A DNA stretch of 64,000 nucleotides from Paracoccus xiamenensis (GTDB lineage Bacteria > Pseudomonadota > Alphaproteobacteria > Rhodobacterales > Rhodobacteraceae): assembly GCF_011308835.1 (NCBI RefSeq), contig NZ_JAAOHY010000008.1:1-64000 (forward strand), written 5' to 3'. The stretch's first letter is position 1, and the number at the start of each line of letters is the position of its first letter. The notes below the pieces were generated by a model. The model was given only the letters and a program-made list of their open reading frames with translations, was not told the origin of the DNA and did no database searches. Shown here piece after piece: positions 36,178-45,839 of this stretch. A program made the translations under genes and the position numbers.

Positions 36178-37299
36178 TCAGGCGACCGTCACCTCGTCCA
36201 GAAAATCCATGTCCAGAGTCACACCGATGCCCGCCCCATTGGCCGGGACCGGCATAATTCCATTCGCGGTTTCAAGCGGTTCGCAGATGATGTCGCGTTC
36301 GAAATAACGTGACGAAGACGAGGTGTCGCCTGGGCGCTTGAACTGTTCCAGGGTGGAAAGGTGGATGTTATGCGCGCGGCCGATGCCGGCTTCCAGCATT
36401 CCGCCGCACCAGACCGGCACGTCATGGGCCAGGCAGATGTCATGGATGCGCCGCGCGTTCACATGCCCGCCGACCCGACCAACCTTGATGTTGATGACCC
36501 GGCCGGCGTCGATGGCAAGCGCCTTGCGGCACAGCTCGGGCGTGCGGATGCATTCGTCAAGGCAGATCGCTGTCCGCATCTGCGACTGCAACCGCGCGTG
36601 ATCGTGCAGATCATCCCAGGCCAGCGGCTGTTCGACATAATCCAGCGCAAAGTCATCCATGCGACGCAGCAACGGCAGATCGGCCAGCGTATAGGCACAG
36701 TTGGCATCGACGGTCAGGTGGATATCGGGAAAGCGGTCGCGCACCGCCTGCAGCAGCCGTAGATCATGGCCCGGCATCACCTTCAGCTTGATCCGGCGAT
36801 AGCCCTGCTGGACGTGCTGCTCGACATCGCGCAGGGTCTCTGACATCTCCTTGATGCCAAGCGAGACGCCCACGGCGACCTCGTCCCGGATACCGCCAAG
36901 CGCGCGCGACAGCGGCAGGCCCTGCGATTTCGCCCACAGATCCCAGAAAGCCATCTCGACGCAGGCCTTTGCCATCTCGTGGCCGCGCCAGTGCCGGGTC
37001 GACGCCTCGATTTCCTGCGGAGAGCCGAAGCTGTGGCCCACCATCTGCGGCAGGAAGACGTCACGCATCATCATCATCGAGGAAACGGTGGTCTCGGGCA
37101 GATAGTCGGGAAGGGTATCGCTGACGCCCTCGGCATAGCCTTCCAGCCCGTCGCTGCGCAGGATCAGCAGCGGAAACCGCTTGCAGGTCATCACCCCGGA
37201 AGAGATGCGGAACGGCTGGCGCAGCTTCAGTTCGACCAGGCGCAATTCGGCGCTGTCGATGCGAAGTTTCGGGCGGATCGGGGGCGGTAAGGCGGCCAT
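36178..37299 (-). CDS. Enolase-superfamily enzyme of the o-succinylbenzoate synthase / N-succinylamino-acid racemase group
   Basis: This 373-aa enzyme has the KxK base motif (RRIKLKVMPG), a DANCAYTL metal ligand, an E near YVEQPL and D in CLDECIR. The C-terminal run INIKVGRVGGHVNARRIHD and WCGGMLEAGIGRAHN is the hallmark of the MenC/N-acylamino-acid racemase subgroup. No menaquinone genes are near; peptide import, M20 peptidase and gamma-glutamyltransferase genes are. An N-acyl- or N-succinylamino-acid racemase role is therefore the better guess. The ATG at 37299 is chosen from the protein alignment pattern; the longer frame begins at 37377. Confidence 0.82.
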   Translation of the reverse strand: MAALPPPIRPKLRIDSAELRLVELKLRQPFRISSGVMTCKRFPLLILRSDGLEGYAEGVSDTLPDYLPETTVSSMMMMRDVFLPQMVGHSFGSPQEIEASTRHWRGHEMAKACVEMAFWDLWAKSQGLPLSRALGGIRDEVAVGVSLGIKEMSETLRDVEQHVQQGYRRIKLKVMPGHDLRLLQAVRDRFPDIHLTVDANCAYTLADLPLLRRMDDFALDYVEQPLAWDDLHDHARLQSQMRTAICLDECIRTPELCRKALAIDAGRVINIKVGRVGGHVNARRIHDICLAHDVPVWCGGMLEAGIGRAHNIHLSTLEQFKRPGDTSSSSRYFERDIICEPLETANGIMPVPANGAGIGVTLDMDFLDEVTVA

Positions 37300-37370
37300 G
37301 GCTGGGGTCCGGGCATGAAAGAGTGGTCGCCCTTTGGGGCGCGCAGGGTAGATGGTCGGAAAGGGAAGAT

Positions 37371-37391
37371 GCCGCATCCCAAGGATGCGGC
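37371..37391 (-). terminator. Hairpin after the second peptide-binding-protein gene
   Basis: GCCGCATCC and GGATGCGGC form a perfect 9-bp stem around a CAA loop, 13 bases beyond the stop codon of the binding-protein gene that ends at 37404. No T-run follows on the minus strand. It may attenuate transcription into the racemase gene or stabilise the upstream mRNA. Confidence 0.5.
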
Positions 37392-37403
37392 GTGAAGCGT
37401 TCG

Positions 37404-38933
37404 TTACTTCCAGCTCATGTCATAGAAGCGCACGAATTCGTCCGGGGTCGGGGTAAAGTTCAGCTCCTCGGACATGACGTAGTTCGATGTATAGGTCCAC
37501 AGCGGCACCCAATAGGCCTGATCGGCGATCTGGCGCAGCGCGGCGGTATACAGAACCTTGCGCTTGTCGGGGTCGATGGTGGTGTCGGCCTGTTTCAGCG
37601 TCGCGGACAGCGCGGGATCCTGCACATCGTCGATATCAGAGCCGTCAAAGAATTTCGACGTGGACGCCGAAACATCCGCGACCGAGCCCGAGCCCCAGGT
37701 GACAAAGCCCATCGGGATTTCACCCTTCAACTGCTTGTCGGCAAGCGCGGCATATTTCAGCATTTGCAGATCGACGGTGATGCCGACATTGGCCAGCATC
37801 TGCGCCATGGCCTCGGCCGCGGGCTTGTCGCGGTAGAAATACATGGTCGTCCCGAACCCGTCGGGGTAGCCGGCTTCGGCCAGCAGCGCCTTGGCCTTTT
37901 CGGGATCGAAGTCATAGACGGTCACATCCTGCTCGCATCCGAATTGCAGTGGATTGCAGATCGAGTTGATGATTTCCGAGGTCGGCGCGAAAAAGGCGTC
38001 ACGGATCGCCTTGCGGTCGATGGCGTGGTTGATCGCCTGACGCACCCGCAGGTCTTTCAGCGGTGTCTCGGCATCCGAACGGCCTGACACGTCCATCGAA
38101 ACATAGCCAAAGCGGATCGTCTGCCCCTGTTCGATGGCAAAGCCGCCGCGTGCCGCCAGCTTCTGCGTCAGATCCTCGGGCACCTGCCAGATGAAGTCGA
38201 TGGTTCCCGACATCATCTCGGCCAGCTGCGTGTTCACGTCGGGAATGCTGCGCACTTCGACGGTCTTGATCTGCGCCTTCTGGCGCGGGCCGCCTTCGTG
38301 ATAGCCGTCAAAGGCCGTCAGGGTATAGCCGCTGCCAGTGTCGATCTTTTCCACCTTATAGGGGCCGGTGCCGACGGGATTTTGCGAAAAGCCCTGATCG
38401 CCCACCTCTTGGTAATACTGATCCGGGAAAATCTGGATCGCACTTTCAAGGAAATCCAGGGCGGCGGGGAAGGGTGCCTTCAGATGGACCCGAACCGTCA
38501 TCGCATCGATCTTTTCCGCGTTCTTGATCCAGTTGACGGTATTGGGCATGGCCACCGCCACCGTCGGGTCCGAAAAGTGGTTCAGCGTGAACACCACGTC
38601 ATCTGCGTCGAACGCCTCGCCATTGTGGAAGGTGACGTTCGGCCGCAGCTTGAATTCCAGCGTTAGATCGTCAATCCATTCAAAGCTTTCCGCCAGATTG
38701 CCCACCCATTCCCGGGTCTCTGGATCGCGTTCGACCAGCGTGTCCCAGACCGCATAGCCGAAGATCGTGCTTTCGCGGGCCGAGCTGAAATAGACATTGG
38801 CGTTGTCCAGATCCTTGGAAAAGGCGATGCGCAGGGTGTCATCGGCCTTGTCGGCCAGCACGAGGCCCGGCGCGCTCAGCGTGGTCGCGCAGGCGAGGGC
38901 GGCCAGCAGTGGAAAATGCCGTAGGTTTTTCAT
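37404..38933 (-). CDS. Peptide ABC transporter substrate-binding protein (DppA/OppA family), second copy
   Basis: This 509-aa periplasmic binding protein of solute-binding family 5 has a Sec signal peptide (residues 1-27, ending GLVLA). Family features include VWDTLVERDPETREWVGNLAESFEW, FKLRPNVTFHNGEAF and NPVGTGPYKVEKID. ATG 38933 has GGAG about seven bases upstream. It is clearly paralogous to the binding protein at 45840-47354, matching along the whole length. It is placed between the M20 peptidase and the racemase, far from the permease genes. The two copies may widen the ligand range of one permease. Confidence 0.9.
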   Translation of the reverse strand: MKNLRHFPLLAALACATTLSAPGLVLADKADDTLRIAFSKDLDNANVYFSSARESTIFGYAVWDTLVERDPETREWVGNLAESFEWIDDLTLEFKLRPNVTFHNGEAFDADDVVFTLNHFSDPTVAVAMPNTVNWIKNAEKIDAMTVRVHLKAPFPAALDFLESAIQIFPDQYYQEVGDQGFSQNPVGTGPYKVEKIDTGSGYTLTAFDGYHEGGPRQKAQIKTVEVRSIPDVNTQLAEMMSGTIDFIWQVPEDLTQKLAARGGFAIEQGQTIRFGYVSMDVSGRSDAETPLKDLRVRQAINHAIDRKAIRDAFFAPTSEIINSICNPLQFGCEQDVTVYDFDPEKAKALLAEAGYPDGFGTTMYFYRDKPAAEAMAQMLANVGITVDLQMLKYAALADKQLKGEIPMGFVTWGSGSVADVSASTSKFFDGSDIDDVQDPALSATLKQADTTIDPDKRKVLYTAALRQIADQAYWVPLWTYTSNYVMSEELNFTPTPDEFVRFYDMSWK

Positions 38934-38980
38934 GGTTCGCTCCATCGTGAAGACAGGGATGAAAAGGCTCAGGCTTGGGT

Positions 38981-40378
38981 TCAGGTCCTTCCGGGCAGGT
39001 CGCGACCGGTCGAGATATCGGCGAAAATTCCCGCCATGCAGCGCAGCGCGTCCCGGCACAGCGGTGCCAGAACATGTTCGTTCGGCGCGTGTTGCGAGCA
39101 GCCGCGATAGGAATGCGGCACCCAGACGGTTGGCAGGCCGAGGGTGTCGGCAAAGCAGTCATTCGGCAGCGATCCGGCAAGGTTCGGCAGCACATGCGGG
39201 GCCTGCCCGCTGGTTTGGGTCAGTGAGCGGGCGACGAAGCGCGCCCAAGGGTGGTCCGGGTCAAGGCGGGTGGCGGCGAAGAAATCGTCCTTGCGGCTGA
39301 TCACCTGCACCGCGCCAAAGCCGTGGCGGTCCAGATGGCGGCGCAGGGCGGGCAGAATATCCTCGGCATTGGTGCCCACGACAAAGCGAAGCTGGCAGGT
39401 CGCCCGCGCCTTGCCCGAGATGGCGTTGACCGGCGCATCGGGCACGCCCGAGGTCATCGCCAGGATGGCGAAGCTGTTCCAGCCATAGGCGCGCTCGGTC
39501 GGGGTCAGGCTTTCCTCGCCCCAATCCTGATCAATCGTCGGGCCGTCCGTCATCTCGATCGGCAGGCCGTCCAGTGCGGCGCGTACGCCATTGGTCAGGC
39601 TGGTCGGGCGCCATTCGGGGATGCGGATCTGCCCGCGTTGGTCGGTGATCGACGCCAGTGCATGGGCGAGGATCATCGCCGGATCGGCCAGCAATCCGCC
39701 CCAGTTCCCGGAATGATGCGCGCCCTCGCGCTTCTCGACGACCAAGTCGAAGGTTGCGGCCCCGCGAGAGCCCATGAACATGGTCGCGTGGACCGCCTGC
39801 AGGCGCGGCCCGTCCGAGGCGATCAGCACATCGGCTCGCAGTTGGTCCTTCTGCTGCTCGCAAAAGCGCTTCAGTCCCGGAGAGCCGTTCTCCTCCGACA
39901 TTTCCAGCAGGATCGTGGCGTTAAAGCCCAGGCTTCCCTTGACCGCGATCAATGCCTCAAGCGCGGCGATGTTGATGAGATGCTGGACCTTGTTGTCAGC
40001 GCTGCCGCGTCCATACCAGCGGTCGCCCTCTTCGGTCAGGACAAAGGGCTGAAGCCCCTCGCGCCACTGATCGGCCTGACCGTGGATCACATCGCCATGG
40101 CCATAGACCAGCACCGTCGGCAGGGCTGCATCCTCGATGCGGCGGGCGACCAGCAAAGGGCCGCCGGTAGGGCCGGGGTTTTCGTGCAGGCTGACCGTGA
40201 AACCGGCGGCTTCAAGGCGGGGTGTCATCAGGCGGGCCAGATAGTCCTGCAGTTCTGGCCGGCGGGCGGGAACCTGGCTTTCGGTCGGGCAGGCGATCAA
40301 TTCGGCCAGTTCGGCCTTCATCCGGCCCTGATCGAAATAGGCCTCGACATTGGCAATGACATCTTCACGCAAGGACAT
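38981..40378 (-). CDS. M20-family metallopeptidase / amidohydrolase
   Basis: This 465-aa di-zinc hydrolase cleaves dipeptides or N-acyl amino acids. Metal and catalytic motifs are visible: VYGHGDVIHG (near residue 92), YGRGSADNK (near 118), the catalytic MSEENGSPG (near 152) and a C-terminal PHSYRGCSQHAPNEH. A dimerisation domain sits between about 200 and 330. GAGGTG precedes the ATG. The gene overlaps ggt by 14 bases. It probably processes peptides brought in by the operon's importer. Confidence 0.9.
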   Translation of the reverse strand: MSLREDVIANVEAYFDQGRMKAELAELIACPTESQVPARRPELQDYLARLMTPRLEAAGFTVSLHENPGPTGGPLLVARRIEDAALPTVLVYGHGDVIHGQADQWREGLQPFVLTEEGDRWYGRGSADNKVQHLINIAALEALIAVKGSLGFNATILLEMSEENGSPGLKRFCEQQKDQLRADVLIASDGPRLQAVHATMFMGSRGAATFDLVVEKREGAHHSGNWGGLLADPAMILAHALASITDQRGQIRIPEWRPTSLTNGVRAALDGLPIEMTDGPTIDQDWGEESLTPTERAYGWNSFAILAMTSGVPDAPVNAISGKARATCQLRFVVGTNAEDILPALRRHLDRHGFGAVQVISRKDDFFAATRLDPDHPWARFVARSLTQTSGQAPHVLPNLAGSLPNDCFADTLGLPTVWVPHSYRGCSQHAPNEHVLAPLCRDALRCMAGIFADISTGRDLPGRT

Positions 40379-41948
40379 GGGACACCTCGTCTTCGGTGAT
40401 GGCGTCGCCCCAGGGCGACATGATCTCGGTGCAGCCGGAATTCACCTCGCCCTCGCGCAGCACGCCGGCTGGGCAGGCGAAAGCGAAAGGCCAGGTGGTC
40501 CGGCGGGCGGTGATGACCGGGGCAACGTCTTCGACTGCCGCGATCACCTCGGGCGGCAGCTTGTCATCGGCGACGATCACCTCGGCCATGGACATGTCCA
40601 GCCGGGGCTGATGGAAGGCGGCCTCGATATCCATGCCCGCGTCCAGCATGAACGAGGACAGCTGCGCCACAGCCGAGACGATCTTGCGCCCGCCCGAGGC
40701 ACCGACGGCAAAGCGCCGGTCACCATCCTCGCCGATTGCCGGGCAGACATTCATCAGGCATTGCCGCCCCGGGCGCAGCGAATTCGGCCGCCCCTGCACC
40801 GGATCGAACCACATGATGCCATTGTTCAGCAGCAGCCCGGTCGAGGGCGAGATCACCTTGGCGCCGAAGATCGACAGCAGCGTCTGCGTCATCGCCACCA
40901 TGTTCCCCTGCCGGTCCACGACCGAGAAATGGGTGGTGCAACCGGGTGCCGTCGGCACCTCACCATCGTCGCCCATCGTGTTCAGTCGTTGCTGATAGGC
41001 CTGGCGCAAGGCACGGGCATAGGCCGCGTAATCTGCCGGACCGGGCGGCGCGCCGATCGGTGCCATCGCCTCGAAGGCCTGGCGCAGCGTCGGGCCGGCG
41101 GTCAGCCGCGGGGTGACATGCAGGCTGGCACTGCCGCGCCGGAAAGTCAGCGGGTCGCTGATTTCGGCCCGGTAGCCGGCCAGATCCTCGCGCGACAAAG
41201 ACCCGCCCTTTGCCTGCACATCCCTTGTCAGCGCCTCGGCCAGGTCGCCGTCATAGAAGGTGCGATAGCCACGTTCGGCCAGTTCCGACAGGGTCGGCAC
41301 CATGGCCGACATGTCGACAGATTTCGATGACAGGCTGGTCCAGCCCGCGATCATGGGCCATTGCCCGTCTTCCAGAAACCGCGCGGCGGCATCAGGATCG
41401 CGCGCCAGTTCGCGGGCCGATCCGGCGATCACCAGCGCTGCATACCAATCGACCGGCAGACCTTCGCGGGCAAACCCGATCGCCGGGTTCAACAGATCCG
41501 CCCATGACAGGCTGCCCCAGCGGGCATGGGCCTGCCCGATGCCATCCACCACGCCCGGTACGGCGACCGCCGTCGCGCCGATCACGTTGCGATCCTCGAC
41601 CACCGCCTCCCATGGGAACAGGTCGGAAGCTTGGCCTGCCCCCGACAGCGGATAGTCCGCCGGGTCAAGAGCGGCGGGAGAGCGCATCCCGTAAGTCACC
41701 GCATGGGCGCGGCCTTCGGAGGCGTCCCAGACCATCATCGCGCCACCGCCTGCCGGGCCGGACATCCACGGCTCCAGCACGCCGATGGCGAAGGACACGG
41801 CGGTCGCGGCGTCCATGGCATTGCCGCCGGCGGCCAGGACCTCGGCGCCGACCTGCGCCGCGCGGCTGTTCTGGGCGGCGACGACACCACCCTTGTTGCG
41901 GATGACCGCCTTGCGGGTGGTCTGCGTGCGGGAAAGGCTTGATGTCAC
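40365..41948 (-). CDS. ggt: Gamma-glutamyltransferase family protein
   Basis: This 527-aa Ntn-hydrolase is made as a precursor and self-cleaves before the threonine in CTTHFSVVDRQG (near residue 335) to give two chains. SNR/GG-type motifs follow (LLLNNGIMWFDP, GASGGRKIVSAV). No signal peptide is visible, unlike classic periplasmic GGT, so it may act in the cytosol after import. The start is GTG at 41948 with AAGGA close upstream. It would remove gamma-glutamyl groups from glutathione-like or other gamma-glutamyl compounds. Confidence 0.9.
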   Translation of the reverse strand: MTSSLSRTQTTRKAVIRNKGGVVAAQNSRAAQVGAEVLAAGGNAMDAATAVSFAIGVLEPWMSGPAGGGAMMVWDASEGRAHAVTYGMRSPAALDPADYPLSGAGQASDLFPWEAVVEDRNVIGATAVAVPGVVDGIGQAHARWGSLSWADLLNPAIGFAREGLPVDWYAALVIAGSARELARDPDAAARFLEDGQWPMIAGWTSLSSKSVDMSAMVPTLSELAERGYRTFYDGDLAEALTRDVQAKGGSLSREDLAGYRAEISDPLTFRRGSASLHVTPRLTAGPTLRQAFEAMAPIGAPPGPADYAAYARALRQAYQQRLNTMGDDGEVPTAPGCTTHFSVVDRQGNMVAMTQTLLSIFGAKVISPSTGLLLNNGIMWFDPVQGRPNSLRPGRQCLMNVCPAIGEDGDRRFAVGASGGRKIVSAVAQLSSFMLDAGMDIEAAFHQPRLDMSMAEVIVADDKLPPEVIAAVEDVAPVITARRTTWPFAFACPAGVLREGEVNSGCTEIMSPWGDAITEDEVSHVLA

Positions 41949-41966
41949 GACAGTTTCCTTGCTGCT

Positions 41967-42941
41967 TCAGGCGGCGACGGCATTCGGTGCGTCATGCAAG
42001 TGACAGGCAACGCAGCCCTGTCCGACCGCTTGCAGGACCGGGCGAGTGCGATCACAGGGGTCGAAACGGCTGGGGCAGCGCGGATGAAAGGCACAGCCCG
42101 CAGGCGGGTCGATGGGGTTCGGATATTCGGTCCCAAGGCCGGTATCGGGCACGCCCAGTCCGGGATCGGGGGTCAGGACCGAATCGAGCAGCGCCTGCGA
42201 ATAGGGGTGACGGGCATGGGCGAACAGGTCTTCCGCCTCGCGTTCCTCGACGATGCGGCCCAGATACATGACCGCCACACGTGTCGCCAGATATTCGACC
42301 ACCGCAAGGTTGTGGCTGATGAACAGATAGGTCAGCCCGAATTCGCGCTGCAGGTCACCCAGCAGGTTCAGGATCTGGCTTTGTACCGAAACATCCAGCG
42401 CCGAGGTCGGTTCGTCGCATATCACGATTTCGGGGCGCATGACCAACGCACGGGCAATCGCCACCCGCTGGCGCTGTCCGCCCGACATCTGGTTCGGATA
42501 GGCGTTCAACATCCGCGATGGCAGGCCGACCACGTCCATGATCTCGCGCACCTTCTGACTGCGCGAGGCCTTGTCGCCGATGCCATGCACGTTGAGGGGG
42601 GCGGCGATAATATCCGCGATGCTCTTGCGGGGATTGAGCGAGGAATACGGATCCTGAAAAATCGGCTGGATGCGGCGGGACAAGGCTACCCGGTCCTGCG
42701 ACAGGATATCCTGCCCGTCGATCAGTACCCGTCCTGCGGTGGGTTTTTCCAGACCCAGCAGGATCTTGGCCAGCGTGGACTTGCCGCAACCGGATTCGCC
42801 CACCAGCCCGAGAACCGAGCCGCGCTCGACCGACAGCGACACGTCACTGACTGCGGCCAGCGGCTTTTTCGGTGCAAACATTCCCTGCCGGACCTGATAG
42901 ACCTTCGAGACCCCTTCGAGCGTCAGAATGGGCTGGCTCAT
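41967..42941 (-). CDS. Peptide ABC transporter ATP-binding protein (DppF/OppF type)
   Basis: This 324-aa ATPase has Walker A GESGCGKST (near residue 48), signature MSGGQRQRVAIAR and Walker B IVICDEPTSALD. The C-terminal oligopeptide-transporter cysteine region reads CAFHPRCPSRFDPC. ATG 42941 overlaps the TGA of the DppD-like gene as ATGA and has AGGAG upstream, which fixes the start; the reading frame is open from 43076. It is the second ATPase of the importer. Confidence 0.93.
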   Translation of the reverse strand: MSQPILTLEGVSKVYQVRQGMFAPKKPLAAVSDVSLSVERGSVLGLVGESGCGKSTLAKILLGLEKPTAGRVLIDGQDILSQDRVALSRRIQPIFQDPYSSLNPRKSIADIIAAPLNVHGIGDKASRSQKVREIMDVVGLPSRMLNAYPNQMSGGQRQRVAIARALVMRPEIVICDEPTSALDVSVQSQILNLLGDLQREFGLTYLFISHNLAVVEYLATRVAVMYLGRIVEEREAEDLFAHARHPYSQALLDSVLTPDPGLGVPDTGLGTEYPNPIDPPAGCAFHPRCPSRFDPCDRTRPVLQAVGQGCVACHLHDAPNAVAA

Positions 42942-43936
42942 GCCGAGATCTCCTCTGCGATGCGGCGGCCTTGCGGATGGATGCAACGCAGGCGGTGGCC
43001 GCGGGCCAGTTCGCGCAGCGGGATGTCGCCCGTGCAGGCGGGAATGGCCTCGGGGCAGCGGTCGCGGAAGATGCAACCCGCCTGACGGCCGATCAGGCTG
43101 GGCACGATGCCGGGAATGGTGCCGAGGCGCTGACCGCGGGTGATGCGGCCGGGCACGGGGATGCAGTCCAGAAGGCCTCGGGTATAGGGATGGGCCGGGT
43201 TGCGGAAAATCTGCTCGGCCGGGCCGGTTTCGACCAGCTCGCCCGCATACATGACCGCGACCTTGTCGGCCACGCGCCCGACCACGCCCAGATCATGGGT
43301 AATCAGGATCAGCGCCATGCCAAGCTTTTCGCGCAGATCGACCAGCAGCCGCAGGATCTGCGCCTGGATGGTCACGTCCAACGCAGTGGTCGGCTCATCC
43401 GCGATCAGCAGGTCCGGCTCGCAGATCAGAGCCATGGCGATCATCACCCGCTGGCGCAACCCGCCCGAAAGTTGGTGCGGGAACTGGCGCAGCCGGCTTT
43501 CGGCGGCGGTGATGCCGACCAGCCGCAGCAAATCGGCGGCCCGCTTCAGCGCATCGCCTTTGCTGATGGGACGGTGCAGGCGCAGCGCCTCGGCCAGTTG
43601 GTCACCGATGGTATATGCCGGGTTCAGGCTGGTCATGGGTTCCTGAAAGATCATCGCCATGCGATTGCCACGCAGCGCCCGCATCTGCCGGCGCGAGGCC
43701 TTCTGCAGGTCGATGCCGTCAAAGCTCAGCTCGGCGGCGCTGCGACGGATGGCGGATCCAAGCAACCCCATGACCGCCAGCGAGGTCAGCGACTTGCCAG
43801 AGCCGCTTTCGCCGACGATGCACAGCGTTTCGCCCGGTGCGACGTCGAAATCGATGCCGCGCACGGCATGAAGGGTGCCGGCCGGAACGGGGATATCCAG
43901 CCGCAGATCGCGGACCTTCAGGATGGGTTCGGACAT
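42938..43936 (-). CDS. Peptide ABC transporter ATP-binding protein (DppD/OppD type)
   Basis: This 332-aa ATPase has Walker [10 protein letters not shown] (near residue 38), signature [12 protein letters not shown], Walker [13 protein letters not shown] and H-loop LITHDLGVV. The C-terminal cysteine motif ([14 protein letters not shown]) is typical of DppD/OppD, which may carry a [4Fe-4S] cluster. It pairs with the DppF-like protein. Confidence 0.93.
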   Translation of the reverse strand: MSEPILKVRDLRLDIPVPAGTLHAVRGIDFDVAPGETLCIVGESGSGKSLTSLAVMGLLGSAIRRSAAELSFDGIDLQKASRRQMRALRGNRMAMIFQEPMTSLNPAYTIGDQLAEALRLHRPISKGDALKRAADLLRLVGITAAESRLRQFPHQLSGGLRQRVMIAMALICEPDLLIADEPTTALDVTIQAQILRLLVDLREKLGMALILITHDLGVVGRVADKVAVMYAGELVETGPAEQIFRNPAHPYTRGLLDCIPVPGRITRGQRLGTIPGIVPSLIGRQAGCIFRDRCPEAIPACTGDIPLRELARGHRLRCIHPQGRRIAEEISA

Positions 43937-43952
43937 GGGTGTCTGCCTTTCC

Positions 43953-44852
43953 TCAGTTGCGGCCGGCGGGCGAGGTGATGTCGCGCAGCCCGTCGCCCAT
44001 CAGGTTGATGGCCAGAACAAGCACGAACAGGATGATGCCCGGGATCATCACCAGCCAGGATTCGAACAGCATCATGTCCTTGCCTTCGGCGATCATCAGG
44101 CCCCAGCTTGGCGTCGGTGGCTGCACGCCGAGGCCAAGGAAGGACAGCGCCGCCTCCAGCAGGATCGCATGGGCCATTTCAAGCGTGGCGACGACGATCA
44201 GGTTGTTCATCACATTGGGCAGGATTTCCGAAAACAGGATGCGCGGGGTCGAGGTGCCGATCACCTGCGCCGCTGCCACATATTCCCGCCGCGCCACCTG
44301 CAAGGTAGACGCGCGCATGACCACGGCATAGCGATCCCAAAGCAAAAGCCCCAGCACCGTGGCGACCACGGTCAGCGAGCCGCCCAGGATGGCGACAACG
44401 GCCAACGCCACCAGCACCACCGGCATGGCCAGACGCACATTGATGAGAAAGGTCACCACCGCATCGACGCGCCCGCCGAAATAGCCGGCCGCCACGCCCA
44501 TGGCCGTGCCGATGACGCCAGAGATCAGCGCCGCGAAAAGGCCGATGAACAGTGAAACCCGCGCACCGTAAAGCAGACGCGCCAGATAGTCGCGGCCCAG
44601 CTGGTCGGTGCCCAGAAGGTGATCGCTTTCTCCGCCCATGAAGCTGGGGGGCACCATTCGGTTGACCAGATCCTGCGTGTAGGGGTCGTATTTGCTCAGC
44701 AGTGGCGCGAAGATCGCCATCAGCACGATCACGGCCAGCACGGCCACCCCGATCATGAAGCCGCTGTGGCCGAAGATGCGCTTGCGCAGGATCGCGGCGG
44801 GCGAAGGCTGCAGGATCTGCTCGGCGGTGGGAAGCTGTTGGGACAGGTTCAT
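43953..44852 (-). CDS. Peptide ABC transporter permease (DppC/OppC type)
   Basis: This 299-aa permease has an N-terminal OppC-type segment (residues 1-60, first membrane helix IGVAVLAVIVLMAIFAPLL), the HLLGTDQLGRDYLARLLYGARVSL block, and four or five further helices with the EAA-type loop around REYVAAAQVIGTSTPRIL. It overlaps the DppB-like gene by four bases. Confidence 0.93.
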   Translation of the reverse strand: MNLSQQLPTAEQILQPSPAAILRKRIFGHSGFMIGVAVLAVIVLMAIFAPLLSKYDPYTQDLVNRMVPPSFMGGESDHLLGTDQLGRDYLARLLYGARVSLFIGLFAALISGVIGTAMGVAAGYFGGRVDAVVTFLINVRLAMPVVLVALAVVAILGGSLTVVATVLGLLLWDRYAVVMRASTLQVARREYVAAAQVIGTSTPRILFSEILPNVMNNLIVVATLEMAHAILLEAALSFLGLGVQPPTPSWGLMIAEGKDMMLFESWLVMIPGIILFVLVLAINLMGDGLRDITSPAGRN

Positions 44853-45766
44853 GCGGCCCTCATGCGCGGGTCAAGCCAGGCGTTCACGATGTCGGCCAGC
44901 AGGGTGAAGACGATGTAGAACATCGAGAAGACAAGGATCAGCGCCTGCACGGTCGGCAGGTCGTTGCGAGAGATGGATTCCCAGGCCAGGAACCCCGCGC
45001 CATGCAGCGCAAAGATCGACTCGACCACGATCGAGCCGCCCAGCATGAAGCCCATTTGTACCGCCGCCAGCGACACCACCGGGATGATCGCGTTGCGCAG
45101 TGCATGGCGGAACATGACCCGCCCCTCCGATGCCCCCTTGGCGCGGGCGGTGCGGATATAGTCCGAGGACAGCACCTCAAGCATCCCGGCGCGGGTCAGG
45201 CGCATGATCGCGGGCATGGCGTAATAGCCCAACACCACGGTCGGCAGGATGAAATGCCGCCAGCTGGTCGAACCCGAGGCCGGCACCAGCCCCAGCTTGA
45301 TCGAGAAGACAGAGATCAGCACCAGTGCGAACCAGAAGCTGGGCATCGCCTGCCCGGCGACCGACAGGAACAGCGCCAGCTTGTCGATCAGCGAATTGGG
45401 GCGCATGGCGGCGACAACGCCCAGCGGGATGGCGACGATCAGCGCAAAGCTGATCGCGGCTAGGCCCAAGCGCATGGTCACGCCCAGCCTGTCGGCGATA
45501 AGGTCGGCGACGGGAAGCTTGAAATAATAGCTTTGACCGAAATCGAAGCGCAGCGCGTTCCAGAGCCAGTCGAAATACTGCACCAGCATCGGCCGGTCGA
45601 AGCCGTAAAGTTCGCGAATGGCCTGCACGTCCTGCGCATTGGCGCTTTCCCCGGCGATGGCAGTGGCGGGGTCGCCGCTGAGGTAAAGCAGGCTGAAGCT
45701 GATGAACGAAACGGTCAGCGCCACGAGAAGCGCCAGTCCGAGCCGCTTGAGGATGAATCCAAGCAA
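44849..45766 (-). CDS. Peptide ABC transporter permease (DppB/OppB type)
   Basis: This 305-aa permease starts LGFILKRLGLALLVALTVSFISFSLLYLSGDPA, as is usual for DppB. The EAA loop is DYIRTARAKGASEGRVMFRHALRNA, and the end is FTLLADIVNAWLDPRMR. The start is TTG with GGAG seven bases upstream. A strong hairpin separates it from the binding-protein gene that precedes it in transcription. Confidence 0.93.
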   Translation of the reverse strand: MLGFILKRLGLALLVALTVSFISFSLLYLSGDPATAIAGESANAQDVQAIRELYGFDRPMLVQYFDWLWNALRFDFGQSYYFKLPVADLIADRLGVTMRLGLAAISFALIVAIPLGVVAAMRPNSLIDKLALFLSVAGQAMPSFWFALVLISVFSIKLGLVPASGSTSWRHFILPTVVLGYYAMPAIMRLTRAGMLEVLSSDYIRTARAKGASEGRVMFRHALRNAIIPVVSLAAVQMGFMLGGSIVVESIFALHGAGFLAWESISRNDLPTVQALILVFSMFYIVFTLLADIVNAWLDPRMRAA

Positions 45767-45806
45767 AGTTGGCTCCGTGAATGGGGGCGTCAGGTGTTCG
45801 GAAAAT

Positions 45807-45829
45807 GCGCGGCCCGTGCAGGGCCGCGC
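45807..45829 (-). terminator. Hairpin between peptide-binding-protein gene and dppB-like gene
   Basis: GCGCGGCCC and GGGCCGCGC form a perfect 9-bp stem around a GTGCA loop, just after the binding-protein stop codon (45840) and before the permease start. No U-run follows, so it is probably a partial terminator or a 3' stabiliser that raises binding protein over permease. Confidence 0.6.
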
Positions 45830-45839
45830 CTGATGGCAA